Below are positions 10,313 through 22,669 of a stretch of DNA of 64,000 bases, piece after piece. The number at the start of each line of letters is the position of its first letter. Positions within the stretch are counted from its first letter, which is position 1. The DNA is from Massariosphaeria phaeospora. Its lineage: Eukaryota > Ascomycota > Dothideomycetes > Pleosporales. Below the pieces are notes generated by a model. The model searched no databases, was not told the origin of the DNA, and saw nothing but the letters and a program-made list of their open reading frames with translations. A program made the translations under genes and the position numbers. The stretch spans positions 1,798,001 to 1,862,000 of the forward strand of contig JAADJZ010000002.1 of NCBI GenBank assembly GCA_011032825.1, given 5' to 3'.

Positions 10313-10431
10313 CTAGACAACATAACCTAGTATACTAGATATAATAGGGCTCTGTAAAGATACAGCTGTACTATCTACTTGTTGCTAGAAACTGCTATAC
10401 TCAAGAGGATTGCTAGATTCTGCCGGGGGTA
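10313..10431 (+). repeat. Dispersed short repeat, copy A
   Basis: Contains CCTAGTATACTAGATATAAT, AGGGCTCTGTAAAGATA, ACTATCTACTTGTTGCTAGA, TCAAGAGGATTGCTAGATTC and TGCCGGGGG. It occupies most of the divergent promoter between the EPS1-like and NDUFA5 genes. Confidence 0.75.
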
Positions 10432-10535
10432 GCCCTGCGACGAGCTTGGCACAACGCGCGCAACTTCAAGTGACGAGCACGACCTCGCCATCATTGCAAC
10501 CCCACCCCGCTGCCAACAACCCCCAATCAATCGCG

Positions 10536-11374
10536 ATGAGGGCTGCCACGAGGCTGCTTGCCAGCGTGAAGCCTGGGCAATATCTCGAGATCGGCTCTCC
10601 CACCGGCCTCACGGGCTTGCGCACCCACCCGACGCCGCGCTCCACCCTGCTCTACCTCTACAACTCGACCCTCGACAAGCTCAAGCAGATCCCGGAGTCG
10701 TCTGTCTACCGCCAATCAACCGAGGCACTCACACGGCACCGCATGAAGATCATTGAGGAGGTGAAGCCCGAGGGATGGGACGCATGGATGGAGAAGGTGC
10801 AGATGCAGGTTGCGGACAACCCAGACGCATTCAAGATTAAAAAAACTTCAGGAGGGGTTAGCGTTGTCCCGCCGAGGTATCAATCCATTGATGCTAGGAA
10901 GAAAGCTGCGGAGTGGGATGGAGAGAAACACGGCTCGTTTCCGGAGGGCATTCGAAGTCAGAGGGAGCGACGGCCAATTGTTAAAGCTATGAGGGGCAAC
11001 GAGGATTATACACCGGAGAAGGTTTTCTCGGAGGTCAAAGTGGATCCGGAGCCTCAACTCACCGCCGATGTGTATGTACCATGACTGTGGCATATGCTTC
11101 GGGATGGTCACTGACTATCTCAGGATATCCGACCTAGAAAGCAGAATTGGTGCTGGACTGATCGAAGAGGTCATCCAGGTGGCTGAGGGCGAGCACAAGC
11201 TTGTCGACGAGATGATCAAGTCAAAAGTGTAAGTCATTGTTGCCTGCGCCCCCTAATAGACACGTTGAACTAACGATGTTGTGTTATAGTTGGGAGCCGC
11301 TTGAGGAACCATCTCCAGAAGGGCAATGGTCATACTTTGAGCGTGGTACTCATACCTCGACTCAACATCCGTAA
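10536..11374 (+). CDS. NDUFA5: NADH:ubiquinone oxidoreductase subunit NDUFA5 (29.9-kDa type; 241 aa)
   Basis: Exons 10536-11071, 11124-11228 and 11290-11374; introns of 52 and 61 nt (GTATGT and GTAAGT donors). The start MRAATRLLASVKPGQYLE gives a basic, mitochondrion-type N terminus. The conserved core is GLTGLRTHPTPRSTLLYLYN and LKQIPESSVYRQSTEALTRH, followed by IEEVKPEGWDAWMEK, the ETC_C1_NDUFA5 signature. The C-terminal extension (EEVIQVAEGEHKLVDEMIKS, WEPLEEPSPEGQWSYFER) is the one present in filamentous fungi and absent from the 13-kDa animal B13 subunit. It is an accessory subunit of the complex I matrix arm. The reading frame is open further upstream (to 10410), but that part lies within repeat A and its flank and is rejected. 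Confidence 0.92.
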
Positions 11375-14300
11375 TCTTAACACTGTGTATCTGTAAATAG
11401 CAGGGAAGGGAAGTCTTGTACCAACGCAGAAACATTTTTCAATCGCGTGAATAGCAAGTGGACACACGTATGTCTGATACTGCTCTTGCCACTAGATTCC
11501 ATTTGAGACGTTGTTACCAATGCCAATATCGAAGACGGAAGAGACGATTGAAGATCAGGAAGAGGCGAATCAACTGTGCTGAATAGGTATCGGACTGACA
11601 GAGATTTCATGTACAACCGTGTGTCGACACCATCCAAATACGTATGGACTGGGCATCAATTGGTCCATAGCCATGGGCTGACTTCACTGGAAGCGGCCCA
11701 TAATTCTAGCTTCGATTATGACGTTCCATGTCCAAGGATACGGCCATCTAGCTCTCCGCATAGCCCCCTCCGACCTGACAGCGCCCCTTGAACGACCGCA
11801 TTTCGCAAGCCCAAGAGGAACGGAAAGGTTCTGCATTATTGACACGTGGACGATGGAGAAAGGTGGGAAAGATAAGCCAGTCTTTACAGTAGCATCAATT
11901 CGCTGCTGAAAACGTCAGAAGACTAACGAATTCTTTCCGATATTGTTCATCAAATCAACTATGGTACTCGCTGCCTATCATATGCAAGTCTGTTTGCACG
12001 TCCAAGCGCACGCACAAATTTCATATCGGGGTTCTTTTTTCTGGGAAAGGTAAGGGTATGAGGCTGGGATCTTACTTCCCACGGCTTTTTTGCTCGAGGA
12101 AAATCTGGTAGTAAATGTATATAGACGCAAAAATTATCTGGCGGTACTGGTTGGGCTTATTATTGTCTGACTAGACTACGTAGTTAAGGGTGGATGTCCA
12201 CTGGATACCGGGAGAAGAGTGGCTATGATGAAGCTTGAGAGCCATCTTTGCAGCTACGTATATGCTAGAAGGATGTTTCACTCCTATGTTCTTTACTCTA
12301 ATGAGTTTAAGAAGTGCTTTGTTCGGAAACGTGCACTGAGTTGACTGTGGACCAAGCCCTGAATACAGGAGTAGTCGAAACGGCTCGTACCGCGCATTAA
12401 TATCTAGAGAACGTGAACTAAACTGTACCTTTCATGTCCCCGCATCACTCTTAGCAGAAGCCTTTTGCCCTAAAGTGTTGTGGTGTTCAGAGGAGAGTAT
12501 GGAGCTTCGCAGACATGTCGATCTCAAGAAACCATTGCTCTTACATGTCTACCATCATGAAGGGATACACGACCTGCTGAATGCACTTTGTTGCGCGTGT
12601 TGCGTGAAGTATTCTTCACAGGGAACGTGGCTCCAATGCTGGGAACGTGGCTCCAATGCTAGTTGGATGCGCAGTTGTCAAAGAAACCTCACGAGGTGCG
12701 AAGTCGATATAACAGAAAGAGCATTCTGAGCTTGAAGTCTTCCAGTCATACGAGGCTCAGTTTGAATTTGGCCAAGCACATCTATCGAGTTGGATGCACA
12801 CCGGAGATGGTCCCTCAGTACAGTGTGGTGGCTTGCATGCAGCCTCGCGCAGCCGTCAAAACCACGACGCTACTGAAGCTGTATTTCCACTCACCGGCAC
12901 GTTTACCGGTCAAGAATGCCTAGCTAGGATTATGTTAGTATACCAAGATTGACTTGCTAGTCTATATGGTAACCTGCCCATTCCGATGGGGGACCTAGCG
13001 ATATCGGGCATTAATAGGGCTCTTGAAGCAGAAGGTCGTGCAAGAAATCGCTTTGAGCTTATTCAAACCACCAGCACGCGGACCTCACTAAACGCGCGAG
13101 TTCATAATAATAACCTCGGGAAGTCTGCATCGGAGTAGTGGCGTGGGTGTAAACATGCTGTCCAGGTCAACACTGCAGGACACGCCAAGAATGGTACGGC
13201 GTCATGGATAAAAGGTCCGAGAAGGGCTCATTGGGACCGACGGACTGGATAGTGTAGAATTTGCCGTCAAGCTGATGTTCTACGACACCGGAGACTTGGA
13301 GCAGGGTGATTAATAAAAAGTTTCGTCGAGTTTTAAGGATAAGCCTAGGAGTTATTAGAGACGGCTTCATAAGCAGATATCTATGCAAAGGTGACGATGA
13401 ATCCAACGGGCTGTCGTAGGTGGTAATGCTTCTTCGGAAATACTACCAAAGTACGACACGCTCCGTGCGATGTTGTGCATGTCATGATAGTATCACAGTG
13501 ACACACGACCTGGTACTCCGTAGTTGCCATAGAGTCTAGACAGCCGTGTTTTCCTTCAGCAAGAACAGCGGTCGAACGGGTCCCATGGTCGAATGCGTCA
13601 GATATGGTAATCCAAGGGCCTCGGCATGCCGCTTATGGAGATCCGCTAGCAGTGCTCTATCCTGCCGGGGGCCGATGACGAAGCGTACCTAAGTACAGAG
13701 AGTTGAAGGCGATGGAAAGCTTGACTGAACGAATACATGCAGGACTGCGGCGACGAGGTATTTTTGTACATGCGGCGTATTTGGCCTCGGCAGGTAGCTT
13801 CTGTGCGCTTTCTAGAAGATGAGAGTGTTTCGCGGCGTGCAGCAAACTTCGTATTGTCGGCTCCAAATGCCTCGAGTGGGGAGTGTTGAGGGCTTGCCGC
13901 CGTTGCAATCGGCGACAAGGGGTCGTCTTGGCGTGTTGGGTTCTGGACGTCATGCCGGTACAACGCTGAGGTGCTCGAGGCCACGGGGTGGCGGGTAGAC
14001 ACATCTCTCCGCCAGGCCTTGGGACTGGCGCGTCGAGGGACGACCGCGTGAAGCACCAGCGGCGGAGCTGAGGCTCTGTTCGACAGGTCACAGTCGCAAC
14101 GTCGCTGCTGAAACCCACGTCGCGCCGAGATTGACGGAAGATGATCGGAAATAAGAAACAAAAACCGCGGGTGGCGTCCAGGGTCGCGCTGGGGCCTGTC
14201 CGGCACGCATCTCGGCTTGCTTCCTGTTCGAGGATGCAGCTCGGCGGCTGCTGAGTTGCCCTCACGCCGCTCTCGGCGAGGAGGCTGCGGTTGAGTTTGG

Positions 14301-15807
14301 GCGTGTGCGTATGGACACGGTTTACATGGGCATGGGACAGGGCAGGGCAGTAGGGAGGTGGTTGGGTGGTTGGAGTTGGCGCAGTTGTGGTGCCGCGTCA
14401 CACTTCGCGAAACCGCGCTTATATAACGCAGCTTGTGTCGCCGTGGCGTGAATGAAACACCACGCACCACGGCACCACGGCGAGGCCTGCGCTTCATCAA
14501 CTGCCCACGATAGCGCTGCGACGCGGGCCGGCGGCGGCGATCAAAAGCGGCGCCTGGGCCAGAGAGCCAGAGAAGCCAGCTGGCGCACCCAGCCGTGCCG
14601 GCCCACCTTGTGGCTTCGCAGTGCGCACGTAGGTATGTGCCCGGCGTCATGGGCGGTGGCATTATTTAGAATTTTAGACTCGCGCCCACTACTGGGCCGT
14701 CGCCGTCGTTATGACGGCGCAGACGCGATTGGTCGGCAGCAGAGAGAGCAATTGGACGCAGGAACCATGCAGCGGCGCCCGACGAGGGCCTTGGGTGGGA
14801 AAAAATCGATGGATTCGTGTCCTGTCACGTGCGCACGTCCACCTTGGCTGGGCAGGTGCAGGTGGCCCACGGGTAGAAGCTCTGTTCTTTTCCCTCTCTT
14901 TGCCCGCACCGGAAACCAACAGCTCTGACCCCGGGCGCCATCGCATTATTCGATAGCTGCACCGCTGTCTACACGTCGTGTGCTGAGTGGAGCCTCAACA
15001 GTCTTGCTCCCCCCCAGCGCGACTTTGCTCGCTGCCTCTTGTCTCTGCCCAGCTGCACCCCTCCCATCCAATTCTGCCCTTCTTTGCTTAGGCAATCCCT
15101 GCTTTTATATTCTGCTCGGCCAGCACCGGCCTGCGAAGTCAGCAGCGCGGAACACCGGTTGCGGAATCGGAGGTACGCTCCGCAGGCAGAGCGCTTGAAA
15201 TTTTCGTCACCTACGTCCGCCGTCGAAGTACCACCCCACAACATTTGACTGCTGTCTCCCGCCCAACTTCACGCCCGCGAGTGTTCGTGCTGTCTCCTGC
15301 TAAGTACGTACTCGGCTACCTTGTGCTCCCTGCCGCTCCACTTGGCTCATCCGGCTGAGGCTGAAAGCTGGTGGGCCCTGCGATCTGCAGAAAGCCCTGG
15401 TCTCCGCGTGAATTTGCCGGCTCCAGACAAACTCCATCATTAGCACCGCCTTTGGATCCTACATCAGCACCCGTCGGCCAACACGCTCAGGCCGCTCCCC
15501 TCCGCCCTGACCCCCGCCCCCCCTCTCTCCCTCCAGCAGCGGGGCTACAGCGCAATCCTTATCCAGCCCGTCAAGTAGCTTCATCGCGTCTCACGACCAC
15601 TCTCGAGTCTCGGACCCACCGGGCTCCGCAAAGCTTCTCCGTGGCCCAGCGCGTCCCCTCTCGACCGGATCCTTTGTATCTGTGCTGCCACCTCGAGTAG
15701 GCCGCCACCTGTCCCACCCAATCTTGTGGTCCTCGATCGTTGAATGATTCCGTCACCATCATCTATTGGTTACGCCCTCAGTTCGACTACTCTGCAAGAA
15801 GAAAATC
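11375..15807. other. 4.4-kb region with no recognisable gene
   Basis: No frame here shows a family, signal peptide or plausible splice chain. The left part (to about 13.6 kb) is AT-richer. The right part is GC-rich and probably includes the promoter and 5' leader of the C2H2 factor; the frames of 338 aa on minus and 158 aa on plus are biased, repetitive and probably non-coding. A weak match to the dispersed repeat (CCTAGGAGTTATTAG and flanks) lies near 13330-13390. Confidence 0.5.
12621..12660. repeat. Exact 20-bp tandem duplication
   Basis: The unit GGGAACGTGGCTCCAATGCT occurs twice in a row without mismatch. Confidence 0.95.
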
Positions 15808-18800
15808 ATGGACGACCGTTTCCGCCAGAATGGTCTACCAACACCTACCGGAGGCCAGTACCAGCCCTTAAACCAGCAGTCATACAACGCATCACAGCCA
15901 CACCTCCCTACCTTACCACCCCTCAATGGCAGCGCTCAATACCCCCCCATGTACGGCCAGAATAGCAACCCCCAGACACCCATTACACCGCACACGCCTG
16001 CTAGTTCTGCGCCAAATACAAGTACAAGCAGTGCACCTAGCGGTCCACAACATCCCCAGCTGCGCCCCATCCAGCCTTCGCCATCATCCTATATGTCGCT
16101 TACGTCCTCGACCTATTCCCAGGCTCCTCTCATGCCAACAACTTCTGCACACCCGAGCACACATCACCTAGCATGCGCTCCTCTTCCCAATGGATTGCAG
16201 GACATGCGTGCTGGGAACATTGCCCTCGTCCCGCAATCTCAACTCTATCAGCCCCCTCCAATGCACTCAGGCCAGGACGCGGAACCGGTCCATGTCGTGG
16301 GTCAGCAAGGACGCCGTGGGGTTCTACCTACATATCCTGGCCGACCACCACCAACGGCGGGCAAACCACCGACAAACCCCAACAAAAACTCTGACGGCAA
16401 GTTCGAATGTCCTCACTGCAATAAGACGTATTTGCACTTGAAGCATTTGAAAAGGCATCTTCTCCGTCGTAAGGTCTCTAGTCTCCTCTTAATTACCACT
16501 CACTAACATTGCCAGACACTGGCGAGAGACCCTATCAATGCCAGCTCTGTAAGGACACATTCTCGCGGAGCGACATCTTAAAGCGACATTTTCAGAAGTG
16601 CTCAATAAGACGGGGGAATCCCACCGGCCAAAGCCATCTACAGAACGCTCAGTCACATTTACAGAAAAACCGAGCGCTAGCTGGACCAGAGGCTAGTTAC
16701 CTCACCCACATGGGCTCCGCAATGACCTACTCTGATGCCGCTTATGGCAATGCACTTGCTGGGATGTCTATGCCTCCCATGCCGACCGATTCCACTGCAT
16801 TTGCTGATGGACTACCACCGCCTCTATCCAATCCTATGTCTGCACGGACCTCCCGATCTAACAGTATTATCCGACCTGGCACTGGAGTGGACGAGAGTCG
16901 ACGAAATTCTCACCTCGAATTCGCCAACAACAGGATTAGTTTCAATGGAAATGAGTACCGAGGGGCGAACGGTCTGCCAAGCGCCATGCCAAATGATTTG
17001 AACTCTTATGGCGCGCAGCATGGCCAAAACTCTACCGGTGTCTCAAGCAATGCAAACCAATACAATTATGGCCAGGCCGGGGCCCATGCCGATATGTCCC
17101 AGACTAGCATACCGATCAAGACCGAGGAAGCGAATTCACCAAGCTATGGACGCCCAACGCAACTGGATGTGGGTGTATCATCTAGCACGTCGGACAACAC
17201 TGTACGGTGGAGTGGCACTTATACTGAACCTCAAGAAAATTTTCTCAGTATGGCGAGTGGCCCACATCCCGGCAAACCGACAGGTGTTCTGACTGCCAAT
17301 AATTTCTAGCATTCAGATGAGCTTTTACATGATGGTGTGTTCAGTGGACTCTACTCAAATACGGCCGGATTCGTCGACAACTCCCCCATCGTTCATAACT
17401 GGGTTTTCGATCCCGCTGATCCTCTGCAAAACACAGCAACGGCGTTAATGTCATTTTGCTACCCGAATTCTTCCATGCTCACACCCGGTTCAAACGATTT
17501 TTGCGATTATGATAGGTTACGAGGAATATTCACAGCGGACAACATCAAGCTTTTTTTGGAAAAGTATAAAAATTTCGACGGTCATTGGCCAATGATTCAC
17601 GCGTCATCGTTCAATCCGTTCAATGCAGATACTGGGCTTGTGCTGGCTATGGTCTGCATTGGAGCTGTATATTCAGAAAGATTGGACATTACCCAAGTTC
17701 GATGGTTGATGCAGCTCGCTAGGACATCAGTTTTTAGGTCATCACAAGTCTACAAGCTCGTCACTCAGAACACTCACGACGCGGCGAATACTGATCGAAA
17801 GTCATCTTCTGTCATTGAACAAATCCAGGCCTTGTGTTTGATCTATGCATTATCCATCTGGCATGGGAGTCACAAACAACGACAACAAGGGCGAGAGGAG
17901 TTCTGGGTCCTCGCTGAAGTCGCGCGTCGCTATGGTCTCCTCGAACCCCTTCAAATCAACCATCCCGGCTTTAGTGCTCTACATCGACCCGGTCATATCG
18001 ATGGTACTGAAGTCAATGCATGGGCTTGGATCACTTGGATCGAGCAGGAAAGGCGGTTGAGAGTTTTTTATCTTGTCTTTCTCCTGGATGCCGCGCTTGT
18101 CATATTCTTCAATGCGGAGCCAAAATTCGATGCTAGCGAAATCAATCTGCCTCTGCCCGCAGACGACGCCGCTTGGGATGCCAAGACAGAACAGGATTGT
18201 GCTAATGCGCTCGGGCTCAGAGGAAAGATGGCACAAAGTAGCAATGTTACGGGAAGCAGACGCGCCAAACAGTTGGGATTTCCCGAGGCCTTTCAATTCC
18301 TTTACCATGGTGGAGAATTTCCCCATCGAGCCACGAACGTATACTCAAAATTCATTCTCATTCACAGCATACATGTACAGATATACAAGATACAGCGACA
18401 GATTTTTACGTTGAACAACATCGGAGCCTACGGTGGCACATCATCGAGCGGAACAAGCACACCTCATTCTCAGAACGAATGGGCACCTACGAATGGCTCT
18501 ACTAGCAACGGCACGAGTGGACATGTTACTCCAACGGATGTCATCAATGGCCAATATTCACAAGCTCACCAGATGCTTCGCCTTAGCGTGAGCGCTTTGG
18601 AACGCTGGAAGAAGACCTGGGATTCCGACATGCCTGTCCAGTATCCCCTCGATCAATGGAGGATTGGCTTCTGCAGAGATGGCATTCATTTCTACTATCT
18701 CGCTGGGATATTTTTGCGCAGCTCTCGTCGTGAAGACTGGGCTGCTCAGCCCGATGTCCGTTGTCAACAAGTTTTCCATCTGTTAAAACAAATCAGATCC

Positions 18801-18938
18801 CACGTCATGTCCACCTCTACTCAGCAGGGACTCAGCATTGGGTCCGTAACGACCATTGACGACAACTACGGAGTAGCCGACCTGACACTCGATATGAAGC
18901 TACTTTTCACACCCATTGGTCATTCATACGCAAGCTGA
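15808..18938 (+). CDS. C2H2 zinc-finger transcription factor with fungal_trans domain (1004 aa)
   Basis: Exons 15808-16468, 16516-17247 and 17317-18938. The N terminus (about 200 aa) is Pro/Ser/Gln-rich. Two adjacent C2H2 fingers are FECPHCNKTYLHLKHLKRHL and YQCQLCKDTFSRSDILKRHF, with the HTGERP linker completed by the first splice (LLR-HTGERPY). A conserved KCSIRRGNPTG follows, then a disordered Asn/Ser-rich linker. From about residue 470 there is a fungal-specific factor domain (fungal_trans, PF04082-type: DGHWPMIHASSFNPFNAD, CLIYALSIWHGS, RRLRVFYLVFLLDAALVIFF). An in-frame TAG at 17307 is removed by a proposed 69-nt intron (GTATGG..CTGAC..CATTCAG) that rejoins the frame in phase 1. Nuclear regulator; targets unknown. 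A long GC-rich 5' region precedes it. Confidence 0.85.
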
Positions 18939-20321
18939 TCGGACGCAACCTTGGACCTGAATCTTCGACCTTTTAGTCTCAGCGATTGCCATGTTGCTAT
19001 GTCATGCATAAAAAATGGAGTTCTGGGTTCTTTTCCTTTTATCTTGCGAGCGAGACGAGACATCAAGCATAGCACGACATTGGGCGGTCACGTTCGTACT
19101 TCATGCATTTTCCTTGTTTCCAAAAGCATTAGATGTTTACTTCATGACTGGCATTGTCAGGCGCAAATGTTCACGACACAAACACTAGACGACAACGATC
19201 AGGCCGGGTTAATGAATGACTCCGCTGAGTTCATCGGCTATTTCTTCGTCAAAAAGCAAAAAGGCGGCGCCAGATGCTGTAGTCTATCTACACTCTTCCC
19301 CACCAGCGTTTACTGGCTTCTCACAGACTGGCGATGCTTCATGTAGAGATAGTTGGAGTCAGACTCCCTCGCCCGAAAGCGAGCTGAATGATGAATTTAC
19401 TGATTCCGAATACGTTCACTCGACTGCTCGATCAATGACTATGGTTTTCACGTTCATCCCGTAAAGTCAAGAGGTGAGTTGCGGTTGGGCATTGCCGAGT
19501 TTCATGTTACAGCGGGTTTCAGCCTTCAGACGCTTGCTTCAGACTACTGCGCACCGGCTAAAAGGTGGTCAATGGTTGAATGCGTCTCGCTCCGAAGCCA
19601 TTACAATCATGCAGCTGTCCTTAAAGGCTTAAAGTGGTGATTACCATCACGTGATGCACCAGAACGGTTCGTCTCTTTCCCTTGATGGTTTGTGTGGCCC
19701 CGACGCATTACTTTTTGGCCGATTGCGGATATGGCGTACAATCTCTGACTGCACTACAGTTGCCACACCTAGCGCCCATACCGCATTCGTCTCCCATTTT
19801 ATGCTCAACAATTCTCGAGAGATGCAGCCTGTGCCATCTGCGTGAACCCGCTTTCATCCACTCCCCGCAAGCCTCAAGGCACACCAAACACTTTGGCTGC
19901 GGGGGGTGGCTGCTTCTGCTCTATCCGACTCGTTCGTTCAAAAGCCTAAGTACGGATCGGGTAATATTGATGGCACGACTTCAAGGGACCTGGAGATCCC
20001 GTTCATAACCCGCATGAGGCTTTTCTCTCTTAAGAGCTTCTCGCCGTGCTCCGTGTTCTGCAGGTGCTAAGAGATGGTTGCATTATGGATGTGAGCCGAT
20101 GAGACCTGCATGAGCGAAAATCTGGGGAACGCCTAAAAGGAAGAAGGTGCCTTCTGATATTATGGTCCGAGACCTACGTTCGTTGCTGTGTCTTGCTTCC
20201 CTCTTTTCTTCTTTCACGCGAGCCTAGTGCTTTGCTATTCTATTCTTCTTCCTTCCTTCTATGTTTTAACGTTTGTTTTTGAGGTTATTTTGAAGTGGTT
20301 CGACACTCGCTTCTTTTCACG
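18939..20321. other. Intergenic region
   Basis: This 1.4 kb holds the 3' flank of the C2H2 factor and the promoter of the rhodopsin-like gene. One frame at 19216-19464 has a faintly protein-like composition (PSPESELNDEFTDSEYV) but no start, family or splice link that I can support. Confidence 0.45.
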
Positions 20322-21574
20322 ATGTTCATTCGCCCGGGTTTTGTGGTTGTGATTGTTGGGTGCACGCTGACTAGTCTGTCGACTATCATCGTGACTCTGA
20401 GGTAAGTAACGGGTGTTCTGGCTTGAGGTAGACAGCTTCCTGACTAGTGTTAGATACTACTGTCGCTACTTCCTCATGGGCTCTGTTGGCGCAACCGATC
20501 ACCTTATGTTAACGGCTCTGGTATGTCGACTACTGGGCGTTTATCCCGTCACCTAAAGCTCATAAGCATCAGATTCTTACATGGGGAAACACTGTTCTCA
20601 ACTACTATCAAGATGATATGAGCAGATTAACTCGTCCTAGCGCTTTCAAAGACCCCGTAAGCTGCCATTCGAGTAGTTTTGTTATCATGAGTAGTTCACT
20701 GACATATTTTCAGGATAAACGACCCCAGAGTGAAACTGCGGTGCGCGGCACGCTCATTACGTGGTATGTGTACCGCATGAGCTACGGAGTTGCGTTGTGC
20801 TTTGTCAAGCTCTCCATTCTCTTCTTCTACCGTGCAATTGCATCCCACGCCACGTTCCGCCGACTCGTCTACGTAACAATCACTTTCGTGTGTCTCTACA
20901 CAGTTGGAATCACCATCGCTGGCGCCTTCCAGTGCGAAACCCCCTCCGCCTCCTGGGACACGACGTCCTACCTCTCGCAATTTGACGGCAAACCAGGAAG
21001 GACGAAACCGAAAGTAAAGTGCTACAACCCAAACATGCTCTGGACGTTTGCGGCCGCTGCCAACCTCTTCACCGACATCGTCATCCTGCTTCTCCCGGTC
21101 CCGACCCTACTAGCACTTCGCGTACCAATGAGCAAACGGCTAGCTCTCATCGGAATCTTCTCCGTTGGTATCATGGCCATCATAGCCTCCTGTGTCCGGA
21201 TGTGGGTGATGGCGCTCTGGTCCGAGTCACCCCAAAACGCAGCTCGGTTTGGTACCGATTTGCTGCTATGGGGACAAGTTGAGACCAACAGCGGCATCAT
21301 ATCGGCCTCCGTACCTTTCCTCCGCCTCATATTCCGCAGTAGACACAAAGAGGCTGAAGAAATGCGCGTGGTCACGCCGCCAAAACACACGCCCACTGAC
21401 AACAAACCACTCAAGGTTGACACGCTAGCCAACTTCTCCGGACCGGACCATGGGCCTAATGGGTCGCCTGTATGGCAGCCTTTCATCACGGTGCCAGTTT
21501 CGTTGAGCTCGGGTTCGAGAGGAAGTGGGATGCTGGAGTCGCAGGGGCCGGTGGAGCCGCACACTACGGTGTAA
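20322..21574 (+). CDS. Fungal rhodopsin-like seven-helix membrane protein (363 aa, 4 exons)
   Basis: Exons 20322-20401, 20454-20520, 20573-20656 and 20714-21574; introns of 52, 52 and 57 nt, all with canonical ends. The hydrophobic first segment (GFVVVIVGCTLTSLSTIIVT) is followed by YYCRYFLMGSVGATDHLMLT, matching the usual R-x-Y...D-D/H-hydrophobic start of the family. Then come VALCFVKLSILFFYRAIASH, FRRLVYVTITFVCLYTVGI, a Cys-containing loop, LFTDIVILLLPVPTLLALRV, LIGIFSVGIMAIIASCVRMW, and the final helix, in which NSGIISASVPFLRLIF is conserved. This is the Fung_rhodopsin (PF20684, SAT4-like) family: plasma-membrane proteins of unknown ligand, often in accessory regions. No retinal Lys is expected. 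The cytosolic tail is Pro/Ser-rich. Confidence 0.88.
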
Positions 21575-22669
21575 GGGAGAAGAGAGATGTCAGCATGAAT
21601 GGTGCGCACTGCAGGGATAATGTTTAAATCTTGGGTGTGAGCTGGGCGTATGGCAAGGCAAGACCACGGCCGGTGTAGTAGCTGGCCTGCTGCGTCGGTG
21701 CTGTGGTCCGCGTTCCGGCTGGTAAGTTTGTCTCTCGAAGTATGGTGTCCTCACACACGCTGATCAAAGAAGATGTAGCTACGAGAGCCTAGATTCCTAG
21801 AGCCGCGACACGACGCACGCCTCTACATTAGCAGAATAAAGGATGATAGACGAGATGTCAGCTCCAAAAGAGCGCCGTCTGGCATTACCTTTGCAACGCC
21901 CCTACCGTATTAGTCAGGCTGGGCAATGTCTTCCCGCAATTGAAGAAGCCGTATACACGCTGTCCCTGAAGCTGGTAGTCGCATGCAATTCTCTTCAACT
22001 TTGGGGAAGAGAACTAGAGCATCATGGGGTCACCAGACCCGCTGCTTGGTTCGCAATCCGTCTGACAGCCTTGGGTGCAGGTGCCGTGACTCGAACGGAG
22101 GTGTGAGCATGACCGAGAAACGCAGGTGTACCGCGTCAACATGTGAAACATTGACAGCGCACTCAACCATCGGCGCTGAGTCTGTTGTCGTGACGGAATG
22201 CATGCTCGAGGTTGAGGGGTGCAGCAGCGAGGCGGCGCTAGGGCCTGGCACCTTGCCGGATCAGGCAAGGGCCAGACCACGGTGGCGGAGCCATCCCGCG
22301 GCGCTTCGGACTCGATCTGGGTGAGGTCTGCACTCAGCTGCAGGTCACGTTTGGCGCTGGCGCTCACCTGTGCCGCCTCAATTCACTGCTCCCGCGCCTT
22401 TGCCTGTAGATGAACTTACTATCCACGGTACCTGCCCCACACCGCTTGCTCGACGTGCATATGCTCCATCTTTCCATGTATAAAGTGCAACCGTAACCGT
22501 GGCTTCCTCACGCTTCCTCACCAAGCTCTTGCTGATCGCCGTCGCCATCTTCACTTGCCTCTCCGCAATCCTGGCGTCTCTGCGCTTCGGTGTCCGCGCT
22601 CCCTCGTTCCTCCAGACAGTCACATCGTCCAACAAGTTTCCCTTCTCGAGTGGGGCCGTCCGCCCGCTC
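21575..22669. other. Intergenic region with in-frame leader of the M3 peptidase
   Basis: No separate gene is seen. From 22484 to 22669 the frame of the M3 peptidase is open and encodes a hydrophobic stretch (FLTKLLLIAVAIFTCLSAIL) without an ATG; see findings. Confidence 0.5.

Noticed and set aside
13646..14662. 338-codon open frame on the minus strand
   Set aside because: Composition is Arg/Pro/Ser shadow of GC-rich DNA, with no hydrophobic core, domain or splice context. Several other frames are open over the same bases.
17307..17309. Nonsense mutation making the C2H2 factor a pseudogene
   Set aside because: A canonical 69-nt intron covers the stop and keeps frame. The rest of the gene is intact.
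19216..19464. Possible extra C-terminal exon of the C2H2 factor
   Set aside because: Composition is faintly protein-like, but no splice donor before the stop at 18938 joins it in frame and the preceding domain already ends normally.
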